Part shown: positions 16,686-24,635 of the stretch, one piece after another
Position numbering within the stretch: the stretch's first letter is position 1
Layout: each line of letters starts with the position of its first letter
Source: an uncultured Treponema sp.
GTDB taxonomy: Bacteria; Spirochaetota; Spirochaetia; Treponematales; Treponemataceae
Direction: 5' to 3'
Length of the DNA stretch: 40,468 nucleotides
Assembly (NCBI GenBank): GCA_947177175.1
Contig: CAMWTK010000017.1
Location: 1 to 40,468 of the forward strand
Program-made: the position numbers and the translations under genes
The notes under the pieces: model-generated
Told to the model about the DNA's origin: nothing
The model's database searches: none
The model's input: only the letters and a program-made list of their open reading frames with translations

Positions 16686-17215
16686 CAAGACGGAAACTAC
16701 TGCTGCTGGCGGGCATTGGCGTGCTGCTGTGCGCCTACGTCGCCCAGACGATTAGCGCGCACCGCTCGCCCGTCAAGGAGTACGTGCTCAAGGACGAGCC
16801 GGACACGATTACGATTGAGTCCGCCGCAAACGGCACGGTGACGCTCACCAAGGACGGCGACGCATGGCTCGTGGACGGGCAGCCCGCAGAGGAGAACCAA
16901 ATCTATCTCCTGACGAACGCGCTCAAAAGCGTAAAGACGCTGGGCACGGTCTCCCGCTCCGGCGCGGAGCGCGACGTGCAACGCTACGGCCTGGACGACA
17001 TGAGCAGCATTACCGTGCGCGCATCCAAGGACGGAACGCCGCTGCGCACGCTCACGCTCGGAAAAGCCGCCGTCAATGCCGACCAGACGTATATTCGCGT
17101 GGACGGCGGTGCGGAGACGCTCATTGCGAGCGGCAACCTGCGCGGCCAGTTTGACGTGACCGCCGAAGACCTTGCCGCCGAGCCGGAGACGGACGAAACG
17201 GCAGAAGCCGAATAA
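16682..17215 (+). CDS. DUF4340 domain protein
   Basis: This 177-residue protein has an N-terminal anchor (KLLLLAGIGVLLCAYVAQTI) and a DUF4340 domain. The domain shows the repeating pattern IESAANGTVTLTKDGDAWLVDGQ, and then YGLDDMSSITVRASKDG and TLTLGKAAVNADQTYIRVDG. DUF4340 genes regularly follow GldG-like genes, and here the starts and stops overlap by four bases. It is shorter than many family members, which often carry two or three repeats. The acidic tail (EPETDETAEAE) is low complexity. Function is unknown, but extracytoplasmic partnership with the ABC complex is likely. Confidence 0.85.
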   Translation: MTRRKLLLLAGIGVLLCAYVAQTISAHRSPVKEYVLKDEPDTITIESAANGTVTLTKDGDAWLVDGQPAEENQIYLLTNALKSVKTLGTVSRSGAERDVQRYGLDDMSSITVRASKDGTPLRTLTLGKAAVNADQTYIRVDGGAETLIASGNLRGQFDVTAEDLAAEPETDETAEAE

Positions 17216-17230
17216 CACGATTACGGACAA

Positions 17231-17265
17231 AAAAATCCTGCGGCTGCTCGCCGCAGGATTTTTTT
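17231..17265. terminator. Bidirectional rho-independent terminator
   Basis: AAAAATCCTGCGG (17231-17243) pairs with CCGCAGGATTTTTTT (17251-17265) around a seven-base loop, giving A-runs and T-runs on both sides. It lies between the convergent ends of the DUF4340 gene (plus) and purB (minus) and can serve both. Confidence 0.93.
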
Positions 17266-17267
17266 GC

Positions 17268-18689
17268 TTACTGCATCAGCGTTGCGTATTTCTGCGCAAG
17301 CCGCTTTGACTTGACCGCCGCAAGCCCGCAGTAATTCGCCGGGTTCTCAAAGAACGTCGCCGGGTTCGCGATGCCCAGTTTTTCCAGCTGCGCGGTGATT
17401 TTTGCGAACGCGTCCTCATGAGTTTTCAGCACCTCAAAGAACGATTTTCCCGTCTCCTCGGCTTCCAGCGTGATTTTGCGGATAATCTCATGCCCGTCGT
17501 TCACGCCGGCTTCGCCCAGCAGGATATAGGCAGGCTCGGCAAGCACGCCGCCGCGCACCTTGCCGCCCGCGTCCTGCAAATTGCGCGCCATGCCTGCTTT
17601 GTCCGCCTGCAAGCCCTTGACGACCGAATGCATACGGGCAACCGCCATCGTAAAGCCGGAGACATAATCGCTGATAAACCGCTGGCTCGCCGAATTGGTC
17701 AGGTCGCGCTGATGCTCGCTGATTTGGTCCATGTAGAACGTCATCACGCGCGGACACATCGCCTTCCACAAGGACTTGACGTGCTCGCTGTTCCAGGGGT
17801 TGCGCTTCTGCGGCATGGTGGAAGAGCCGACCTGCGTGGACGCAAAATACTCGAACACTTCGCCAATCTCGCTGCGCTGCAAGTTGCGCAGGTCGTCGGC
17901 AAGGTTCGCGATAATGCCGAACGCCACGTTCATTTCGAGCAGGAGGCGCAGCACGTGTTCCGGCTCAACCAGCTGGTTCGCGTACTCGCTCGGCTTCAGC
18001 CCCAGGAACGCGGTGTATATGCGCTCCAGTTCTTCGGGGTCTTTGACAATCATGGAAGGACCGTTGTACGAGCCGACCGGGCCGGCAAGCTTGCCCACCA
18101 GATCGTTACTCAGTTCCTCAATGCGCAGGATTGACTTGCCGAGCCGCGCGACGAATTCGGCTATGCTCCAGCCGAACGTAATCGGAACGGCATGCTGCCC
18201 GTGCGTGCGCCCCACCTGCGGCGTGTCGCACTCGCACTCGGCAATCTCGCACAGGCACAACTCCAGTTTTTTGAGTTCGGGAAGCACGACGTGCTGCGTC
18301 ACGTCGCGCATCCGGCAGGAAAGCGCCGTGTCCAGAATATCGACCGAGGTCGCGCCCAGATGGACGAGCGGCCCGATGTCGGCATCGACGCTCCGCTTCA
18401 TCACGTTGACGAGCGCGCGGATATTATGCTTCGTTTTCTCTTCTTCGGCGTACACGGCTTCGGGGTCGATGTTCGCGGCGATGTCGTCCAGCTTTTTTGC
18501 GATGTCGTCCGTCAGCTCGCCCCGCATTTTGAGGTGCGCCTTGACCAAAGCTGCCTCGCACAGCGCGCAGGAACGGACGGAAGCCTGCTCGGAAATATAC
18601 TGCGACAGCCCGTCAAACACCGCCTTTTCGGAAAGCGAATAGCGGTGGTCGATACATGAAAGATTCTCAAAAATATTGCGTGTTTCCAT
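17268..18689 (-). CDS. purB: Adenylosuccinate lyase
   Basis: This 473-residue enzyme catalyses two steps of purine synthesis, cleaving SAICAR to AICAR and adenylosuccinate to AMP with release of fumarate. The fumarase/aspartase-superfamily signature is GSSTMPQKRNPWNSEH (about 288-303). The histidine segment GRTHGQHAVP is at 160-169, and HLGATSVDILDT is at 110-121. The length fits the longer PurB group found in spirochaetes. It stands alone, 56 bases from the next gene upstream on the same strand, and ends at a shared terminator. No promoter is obvious in the short gap. Confidence 0.95.
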   Translation of the reverse strand: METRNIFENLSCIDHRYSLSEKAVFDGLSQYISEQASVRSCALCEAALVKAHLKMRGELTDDIAKKLDDIAANIDPEAVYAEEEKTKHNIRALVNVMKRSVDADIGPLVHLGATSVDILDTALSCRMRDVTQHVVLPELKKLELCLCEIAECECDTPQVGRTHGQHAVPITFGWSIAEFVARLGKSILRIEELSNDLVGKLAGPVGSYNGPSMIVKDPEELERIYTAFLGLKPSEYANQLVEPEHVLRLLLEMNVAFGIIANLADDLRNLQRSEIGEVFEYFASTQVGSSTMPQKRNPWNSEHVKSLWKAMCPRVMTFYMDQISEHQRDLTNSASQRFISDYVSGFTMAVARMHSVVKGLQADKAGMARNLQDAGGKVRGGVLAEPAYILLGEAGVNDGHEIIRKITLEAEETGKSFFEVLKTHEDAFAKITAQLEKLGIANPATFFENPANYCGLAAVKSKRLAQKYATLMQ

Positions 18690-18745
18690 ACCGCATTATC
18701 GCCGATATGGGCGAAAAATGCAATGCCACAAAAAATATCGGTACG

Positions 18746-19600
18746 TTACCCGTCCTGCCGCCATGCGTCCAAGAATTCCAGCATGAACTGCTGCACGTTG
18801 CCAAACCACTTCTTTTGCAGCCGGCATGCTTCCCTGCCGAGGTAGCGGAAATGCCAGCATTCCCACATATAGCCCGTCACATCCTCGTAGCCCTGCGGAA
18901 AGCTGAGCGACCAGCCGTAGTCGGCGGCGTGGGCGTACACCCATGCGCCCATTGCCGTGTCCGCCCAGTCGTCCGTAATCGATCCGAAGTCCACGGCAGC
19001 ACCCAGCTGGTGCTGGCTCGTTCCGGGACGCGCGCTGTACCGCTCCGCCTGCTCCAGCCCGTCCTCGCGCACGTAGCGGGCGAACAGCCGCTCCTGATAC
19101 GCATACGATCGGTACGTCGAGCTGACCAGCAGCGTGATGCCGTCCTGCAACGCGGCGCGCGCAAGGTCTTCCAGCGCGTGGTAGGCTTCGGGACGGAGCG
19201 ACAAATCGTTGCGGTTCACGTTCCACAGCTCATTGCGCGTGACGGGAATCAGATCCTTGGGCACATAGTCCGCGGCGACAGGGTGCGTCTTGTCAATCAG
19301 CCGGTACAGGCTCAGGTCGTCCGCGCGGAACGCCGCTTCTGTTTCCAGCACGGCGCGGAGGTCGGCAAGCAATTCGTTCGGGTTGCCGTTGGGAATCGCC
19401 GCCTTTGCCCGTTCGCTCATGCCGCTCAGCACGCGGTGCAGTTTTTGCAGTTCGGGCGGGAGTTCCTTGCGCAGTTCGGGGGAACGTTCCTCCCCGCGCG
19501 GCGCGGCGGACGCGGACGACGAAACGGCGGTCGCCTTGTTGCACGAAAGCGTCATACCGGCGCACAAAGCCGCAAGGACGAACAGGACGGTTTTTCGCAT
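18746..19600 (-). CDS. M15-family D-alanyl-D-alanine carboxypeptidase (VanY-like) lipoprotein
   Basis: This 284-residue peptidase is predicted to trim stem peptides of peptidoglycan outside the cytoplasm. The start MRKTVLFVLAALCAGMTLSC has a lipobox ending at Cys20. The zinc site is seen as SQHQLGAAVDF (His197, Asp204) and ECWHFRY (His250), all characteristic of VanY-type M15B enzymes. STYRSYAYQERL matches the family's substrate-binding arginine motif. Its ATG overlaps the STAS gene's TGA, so it is the last gene of the SpoIIE/STAS operon, hinting that the signalling module affects the cell wall. Confidence 0.88.
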   Translation of the reverse strand: MRKTVLFVLAALCAGMTLSCNKATAVSSSASAAPRGEERSPELRKELPPELQKLHRVLSGMSERAKAAIPNGNPNELLADLRAVLETEAAFRADDLSLYRLIDKTHPVAADYVPKDLIPVTRNELWNVNRNDLSLRPEAYHALEDLARAALQDGITLLVSSTYRSYAYQERLFARYVREDGLEQAERYSARPGTSQHQLGAAVDFGSITDDWADTAMGAWVYAHAADYGWSLSFPQGYEDVTGYMWECWHFRYLGREACRLQKKWFGNVQQFMLEFLDAWRQDG

Positions 19601-19926
19601 CAGTTTACTTCCGTCACGGAGCGGATAATATGGAACGTGTCGGCAAAGCCCGTGTCGTCGATTGCCTGCCGCACGTCGCCCGACGGATTCATCAGGTACA
19701 GTTTGTGGCGGGTGTCCTCGCCGTCGTTGTGTCCCGCCATGAGAATGCCCATGCCGCTCGAATCAATGCCCGTCACGTTGGCAAGGTCAAGCACCAGGTT
19801 GGTCGTCTTGACGTAATCGTACACCTTCGTCTGCAATTCCGCCGACGTATACGAATCGATCGTGCCCGTCAGCTCCAGCAGAATATAATTCGCGCCGTCT
19901 TTTTCCCTAATCGCCAGCTGTTCCAT
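19600..19926 (-). CDS. STAS-domain anti-sigma factor antagonist
   Basis: This 108-residue single-domain protein fits the SpoIIAA/RsbV type. The phosphorylation-site motif is VTGIDSSGMGILMAG, with the conserved serine pair in place, and the N-terminal strand QLAIREKDGANYILLELTGTID is typical. In known systems an HPK-like anti-sigma kinase phosphorylates this serine and a SpoIIE-type PP2C phosphatase removes it. Two such phosphatase genes lie directly upstream in the same operon, but no anti-sigma kinase gene is seen in the window. Confidence 0.88.
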   Translation of the reverse strand: MEQLAIREKDGANYILLELTGTIDSYTSAELQTKVYDYVKTTNLVLDLANVTGIDSSGMGILMAGHNDGEDTRHKLYLMNPSGDVRQAIDDTGFADTFHIIRSVTEVN

Positions 19927-19938
19927 CGATTCCTCCTG

Positions 19939-22101
19939 CTAATTTGAAAGGCATTTCAGCACCAGAATGCTCACGTCGTCGTCCAGCTCCTTTGAGAGGA
20001 AGTTGACGAGCGAATCAAAAATGAACTGCGCCATCCGCATGCCGTCGTACATGACATTTTCGGTAATCGCTTTCTGCACGCGGTCGCGCCCGAATCGGGT
20101 GCCGCGCAACGAGCGGCAGTCAATCAGTCCGTCGGTACAGGCCACCACGATGTCGCCCGGATTGAGCTGCAATTTCTTTACCTTGATGAGCGGACCGATG
20201 TCCTTGGCAAAGCCGAGCACGCGCCCTTCGCCCTGCACCTCAATCACGTTGTTGAACGCGCGGGTGTACACGAACAGCGCCGGAATGCCACAGTTGATGT
20301 AATACATCGTGTTGTCGGAAAAATCAATCAGCCCGAACACGCCCTCAAAGAACGTGCCTTTGGGCAGGTTGAAGCGGATAAACTGGTTCACCTTTTCCAC
20401 GAGCAGCTTAAAGTCGTGCGTCTTTGCCAGGAACGTGCGGATAATCGACTTGACGATGACCATGCTCATGCTCGCGCTGATTCCCTTGCCGCTCAGGTCG
20501 CCCATCACAAAAATGTGCCGCGTGTCGCTCAGGCGGATCAAATCCACGAACTCGCCGCCGATGTTGTGCGCGTGCCGCATCAGGTAGCCCGCGTTCATCT
20601 TGGGATTCCGTATCGGATCCATGTTCTCCTGAATCGACGTGATAATCTGCGCGGACATCTTGATCTCGCGGTTGACCGTTCCCACGACGCTCTGATTCGC
20701 GATGTTCTTCATATAATAACCGAACACGAAGAAGTACGAGTACAGCCGCGTAAAGACTTCCTCGTCGTAGTCGTTGTACACGTTGCCCGCCGATTTCTTG
20801 CCGAGCAGCAGCGCGCCGAGCAAGTGCCGCCCCTCAATCAGCAGGATAATGGCATCGCAGTCCGCCTTGTCGAACAATGCCTGCAATTCGGCGCGACTCA
20901 CCCCGTAGTTGTAGCCGTTGTCAATCGCGCTGCGCAGCAAAATAGTACGGTTTTGGTTCAGCAGCGAGTCGAGCACTTTTTCGCCCGTAGGAATGCGGGT
21001 CGCCGCCCAGCCCTCCTCGTCATACGCCGATTCCAGCATGTCCATGTTGTTGTTGACCAGCACCTGCACCTTTTGCAGGCCGATGTTCCGCGTGAGCATC
21101 TCGCGCATATTTTTGACAATCTGATCGGGCGAATCGGAATAGTCGAGCGTCGCAAGGTCCTTTTCCAGCTGCTCCACATACAGCGTCGTGCGGAACAGCG
21201 TCAGCCGGTTAAAGATTTTCATGATCTGGTACGAAACCGTCAGCGCGACCACCACCACGCAGAACACCAGCGCGAAGAATTCCAGCGGCGAAACAGAAAT
21301 CCGCCGGTGCAGGACGGGGAACAGCAGCCCGATGATTGCCGCCGGAAGCAGGTAGCACAGCAGGAAGCGCAGCACCATGCCCAGCACCGCAATGCCGTCA
21401 TACAGCAGGTTCTGCATTGCCACGCGCACGAGCATGACGTTCACCAGCAGGAACGCGGCGGGGAACAGCGTCTCAAACAGCGGCACGCGCTCCGAGGCCG
21501 TGCCGAGCACGTACAGCGCAATCCAGAACACCACCAGCGCGGCGGCATTCAGAATCGTCTTCTGATGGTCAAGCCGCGCCTCGCGCGCTTCGGAGCGCAG
21601 CAGCATGATCAGCACGGAGACGACCGGCAACACGACCATCAGCATGAATTTATAGAAATCGTACCAGGAGAACGGCACGTACTGGTTCAAGTCCGAGCTG
21701 AACAGCGGCAGCGCCGTCACGTGAATGCCCAGGTACTCCGTCACATCGACCGCCGTAATAAAATGGAACACGCACGCCGTGCAGAGGGCAAGCAGCCCGT
21801 ATTCCCCGATCTTTGCGGCAAGCGGGCGCGCGGCAGACGGAAAGAACACGCAGTACGCGCAAAACTCCAGCGCGTACCATGCCATGACCACGAGCGCGAC
21901 CCGCCCGCAGAATTCCGCGAGCCGCGGCGGGGCGTACTTGCAAGAGAACACCGTCGCCGCCATGACGAACGCCAGCACCGCCAGCAGCCCGTTCAGCATG
22001 GCAAACGGATTGTTCCGCTGGTCCTCCAGCTTCTGGTCGATGTGGTACGAATACCAGATCAGAAACCCGCCGATAATTACGTTCAGAACGACATATACCA
22101 T
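19939..22101 (-). CDS. Membrane SpoIIE-type PP2C phosphatase with GAF-like domain
   Basis: This 720-residue protein has about eight N-terminal membrane helices (residues 1-300) and a coiled/GAF-like sensor region (about 310-470). A C-terminal SpoIIE PP2C phosphatase domain (about 490-720) carries the metal-binding GDLSGKG at 534-540 and DDDVSILVL near the end. It should dephosphorylate the STAS protein encoded 12 bases downstream. The membrane part suggests it senses an envelope or small-molecule signal. In the phosphatase domain the early GGEFVD replaces the usual GGDFYD, a conservative change of one metal ligand (Asp to Glu). Confidence 0.85.
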   Translation of the reverse strand: MVYVVLNVIIGGFLIWYSYHIDQKLEDQRNNPFAMLNGLLAVLAFVMAATVFSCKYAPPRLAEFCGRVALVVMAWYALEFCAYCVFFPSAARPLAAKIGEYGLLALCTACVFHFITAVDVTEYLGIHVTALPLFSSDLNQYVPFSWYDFYKFMLMVVLPVVSVLIMLLRSEAREARLDHQKTILNAAALVVFWIALYVLGTASERVPLFETLFPAAFLLVNVMLVRVAMQNLLYDGIAVLGMVLRFLLCYLLPAAIIGLLFPVLHRRISVSPLEFFALVFCVVVVALTVSYQIMKIFNRLTLFRTTLYVEQLEKDLATLDYSDSPDQIVKNMREMLTRNIGLQKVQVLVNNNMDMLESAYDEEGWAATRIPTGEKVLDSLLNQNRTILLRSAIDNGYNYGVSRAELQALFDKADCDAIILLIEGRHLLGALLLGKKSAGNVYNDYDEEVFTRLYSYFFVFGYYMKNIANQSVVGTVNREIKMSAQIITSIQENMDPIRNPKMNAGYLMRHAHNIGGEFVDLIRLSDTRHIFVMGDLSGKGISASMSMVIVKSIIRTFLAKTHDFKLLVEKVNQFIRFNLPKGTFFEGVFGLIDFSDNTMYYINCGIPALFVYTRAFNNVIEVQGEGRVLGFAKDIGPLIKVKKLQLNPGDIVVACTDGLIDCRSLRGTRFGRDRVQKAITENVMYDGMRMAQFIFDSLVNFLSKELDDDVSILVLKCLSN

Positions 22102-22104
22102 TTG

Positions 22105-23511
22105 TTACCCCTGCACCTTCGCCACCAGCATCGTCACGTCGTCGCGCAGCTTCTTGTTCCCGTTGTAGTCAAAAATCAGCGACACCACGTCGTCAATGAA
22201 TTCCTGCGGATCCTTGCCCGCCGCCCGCTTGATCGTCGCGTCGAACACGTCCGTGTCGCCCAGCTCCACGCCCTCGTCGTTCATCACCTCGGAAACGCCG
22301 TCGGACGCCATCATAATCACGTCGCCGCTGAACAGCCGCTGCTCGGCAACCGTCACGTCGTCCAGCGGCAGAATGCCGACGAGCGAGCAGTTTGACGTGA
22401 GCGGCTTGATGCGGTGCCCCGTCGGCGAGCGCGTGATGATAATCGGGTCGGACATGGACGCATTGATGTAGCGTATCTTCATCTGCGCCGTGTCGATAAT
22501 GCCGATGAACACCACCGTATATTTGTCCTGCAAGCGCATGCTCTTGATCGCCGCGTCCACCGCCACGAGCATACCCGGCAGGTCCTCCTTGTTCTCCATG
22601 ATCTTCACCGTGTTCATCACCAAGCCCATGACCAGCGCGGCGGCAAGCCCCTTGCCCGAAACATCGCCCAGCATGACGAGCGTCTTGTCCTCGTCAATCG
22701 GCAGCACCGTGTAATAGTCGCCCGACACGTTGATGAGCGGGCGGAAATACGCCGCCAGCCGCACCCCCTTCACCTCAGGCATCTGCTGCGGCAGGAACGC
22801 CCGCTGCACCGCCGCCAGCTGCTCCCATTCCTTGGAAAGCTCGGCAATCTCCGACAGCCCCGAAATAATGCGCCGCCGCATCTGAAAGCGGCGGAACTCG
22901 TCGTACAGCAGCCGGTAAATCTCCGTGTCGAACAGGCGCGTGTAGCGGCAGAACACGAACAGGTGCTGCCGGTCGCCCGAAAGGAAAAATCCCCTAGCCC
23001 GCTTCTGCGTGGAGACAATGCCCATGCCGTCGCCCAGAAAGAACAGCCCCTCCGCCCAGTCCGCGCTGAAATTCATGCGCAGCGCGGCCGCCGTCTCCGG
23101 GTCGCTCGTCAGGCGGCTCGGGCTGTTGTACAGCACGTAGTTCGTCTCGCGGTCAATGTACAGCACCGAACAGTCGCCAATCTGCTCCAGCTGCTCGCTG
23201 ATGAGCGTGGTAAAGTCCTCAAGCGAATAGCAGAAACGCAGCTTGTTGACAAACGTGTTCAGCAGCGCGGTCTCGCCCGTGGTCAGCGTCCGCCTGCCCA
23301 GCCACACCCTAAAGTTCGCGTAAATCGACGAGCCGACGAACAGCAGCAGGCAGAACAGGATGCCGGTCACGGCCATGGGGAACAGGTTGGGATACCGGCT
23401 GAACGCATTTTCTTTCTGCAACGGGACCAGGTACAGCGCGAGCAAGATAAAGGACACGGCAACCGCCAGGTAGATCACCGTCAACATAATCCGTCTGTTC
23501 GATTTATACAT
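22105..23511 (-). CDS. Membrane SpoIIE-type PP2C phosphatase
   Basis: This 468-residue protein has two N-terminal helices (about 10-30 and 45-65) and a sensor-like middle (75-200). The C-terminal SpoIIE phosphatase domain contains AVQRAFLPQQMP, VSGDYYTV and GDVSGKG (282-288), ending with LRDDVTMLVAKV. I place the start at the ATG at 23511 because a GGGG box lies about five bases upstream. An in-frame GTG at 23517 is possible. Only three bases separate it from the second phosphatase gene, so the two are translated together. The promoter must lie in the repeat-rich gap upstream. Confidence 0.87.
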   Translation of the reverse strand: MYKSNRRIMLTVIYLAVAVSFILLALYLVPLQKENAFSRYPNLFPMAVTGILFCLLLFVGSSIYANFRVWLGRRTLTTGETALLNTFVNKLRFCYSLEDFTTLISEQLEQIGDCSVLYIDRETNYVLYNSPSRLTSDPETAAALRMNFSADWAEGLFFLGDGMGIVSTQKRARGFFLSGDRQHLFVFCRYTRLFDTEIYRLLYDEFRRFQMRRRIISGLSEIAELSKEWEQLAAVQRAFLPQQMPEVKGVRLAAYFRPLINVSGDYYTVLPIDEDKTLVMLGDVSGKGLAAALVMGLVMNTVKIMENKEDLPGMLVAVDAAIKSMRLQDKYTVVFIGIIDTAQMKIRYINASMSDPIIITRSPTGHRIKPLTSNCSLVGILPLDDVTVAEQRLFSGDVIMMASDGVSEVMNDEGVELGDTDVFDATIKRAAGKDPQEFIDDVVSLIFDYNGNKKLRDDVTMLVAKVQG

Positions 23512-23607
23512 ACGCACCCCACAAATCCATTCACCCGATTATATCATATATTCGGCAGAATAGCTGACCGGGAACAGAGAAAAACGCCCGCGCCCCGCAG
23601 CCAATGC

Positions 23608-23822
23608 CTCCCGCAGATGCGGAAAATGGGGCAGACGCAGGCGGGGATTCCGTATGGTACGGAAAGACGAGCGAATAAAAAGTACATTTCCGTATGGCAC
23701 GGAAAATCAGCCGATTGAATATCGCATTTCCGTATGGTACGGAAAGTCAACTGAATAAACATCGCGTTTCCGCACGGTACGGAAAGCAGGAAATATATTT
23801 TTCGCTCCGTGTGGTACGAAAA
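23608..23822. repeat. Tandem array with a 40-bp period and palindromic core
   Basis: Six units begin near 23608, 23647, 23687, 23727, 23767 and 23804. The four central starts are exactly 40 bases apart. The core is the 19-base inverted repeat TTTCCGTATGGTACGGAAA, with an eight-base arm on each side of TGG. Variants include CCGCA/TGCGG in the first unit, which keeps full pairing. The 21-base segments between cores are also related to each other (ending GAATATCGCA, GAATAAACATCGCG). The array fills the 386-base gap between the divergent phosphatase operon (minus) and the DUF6261-like gene (plus). Confidence 0.9.
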
Positions 23823-23897
23823 TCGGCTCTTTTTCCTTTTCTTTCCGTAGTATTTGCAGTATAGTTGAGGCAGACTGACAACGACAAAGGAGCGTCT

Positions 23898-24635
23898 ATG
23901 AAAAAACTGAGAAACCAACTCCGCAACGCCGAGGCCGACGGGGTTTCGGACACGATCGTGCGGCTGTTCAGGGCGGACGCGGGGGCGCAGAAGGACCCGT
24001 TCCTTGCGGCGACCATGGCGCGGCTTGAGACGCTCTCGCAGCAGATAACGACGGCAACCATGCAGGACAAGGCGGTGTCCACGCTCAAGGCGGCGGACGG
24101 CGCGCGCGACGAGGCAATCCGGACGCTCGGCACGATCCTTGCCGCCTACGCCGTGTTCCCGATCGCGGAAAAGCAGGCGCATGCCGTGCCGCTCAAGGCG
24201 GTGTACGACAAATATGCCAAGGCGGGCATCACGGCGGCCAACTACACGAGCGAGTCGTCCCTCACCGAAAGCCTGCTTGAGGACTTTGCGGCGGACGGCC
24301 TTGCGGACAACATCGCCGCGCTGGAGGGCGTGGCGGAATCGCTCGCGCAGGTACGCGAGCGGCAGGACGCGTTCACGGCGGCGCGCGATGCCTACATGGC
24401 GGCCGCGGCGAACAAGGGGGCGACCGCCTCCAGCTTCAACAAGCCGATCGTGTCGCTCATCAACGACAAGCTCATTCCCTACCTGGACGCGATGGTGATT
24501 GCGGAGGACGCGGACTGCGCGGCGTTCGCGCGGAGCGTGGCGGCGGAGATTGCCCGCATGAATGAGACGGTGGCAAAGCGCATAAAGAAGCGCGCGCCCA
24601 CGGCGGCGGACGGCGGCGAAGCGGTCAGTCCTTGA
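23898..24635 (+). CDS. DUF6261-like helical protein
   Basis: This 245-residue protein starts at the ATG at 23898 behind a strong AAAGGAG site (23886-23892). It begins MKKLRNQLRNAEADGVSDTI and is almost entirely alpha-helical, alanine-rich and without signal peptide or membrane segments. The layout of an LRNAE-type start followed by two helical bundles resembles DUF6261 proteins, best known from Bacteroidetes, so I assign it tentatively. No catalytic motif is visible. The gene lies 75 bases after the 40-bp repeat array, and its last 11 bases overlap the 3' end of the convergent helicase gene. Function unknown. Confidence 0.6.
   Translation: MKKLRNQLRNAEADGVSDTIVRLFRADAGAQKDPFLAATMARLETLSQQITTATMQDKAVSTLKAADGARDEAIRTLGTILAAYAVFPIAEKQAHAVPLKAVYDKYAKAGITAANYTSESSLTESLLEDFAADGLADNIAALEGVAESLAQVRERQDAFTAARDAYMAAAANKGATASSFNKPIVSLINDKLIPYLDAMVIAEDADCAAFARSVAAEIARMNETVAKRIKKRAPTAADGGEAVSP

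Noticed and set aside
20416-22395. 659-codon open frame on the plus strand
   Set aside because: It is the antisense shadow of the larger SpoIIE-type phosphatase. The peptide is rich in His, Arg and Gln, as expected from GC-rich antisense reading.
23608-23822. CRISPR array
   Set aside because: Repeat and spacing look CRISPR-like at first sight, but the connectors are similar to each other, the repeats vary, the spacer length is only 21 bases and no cas gene is nearby.
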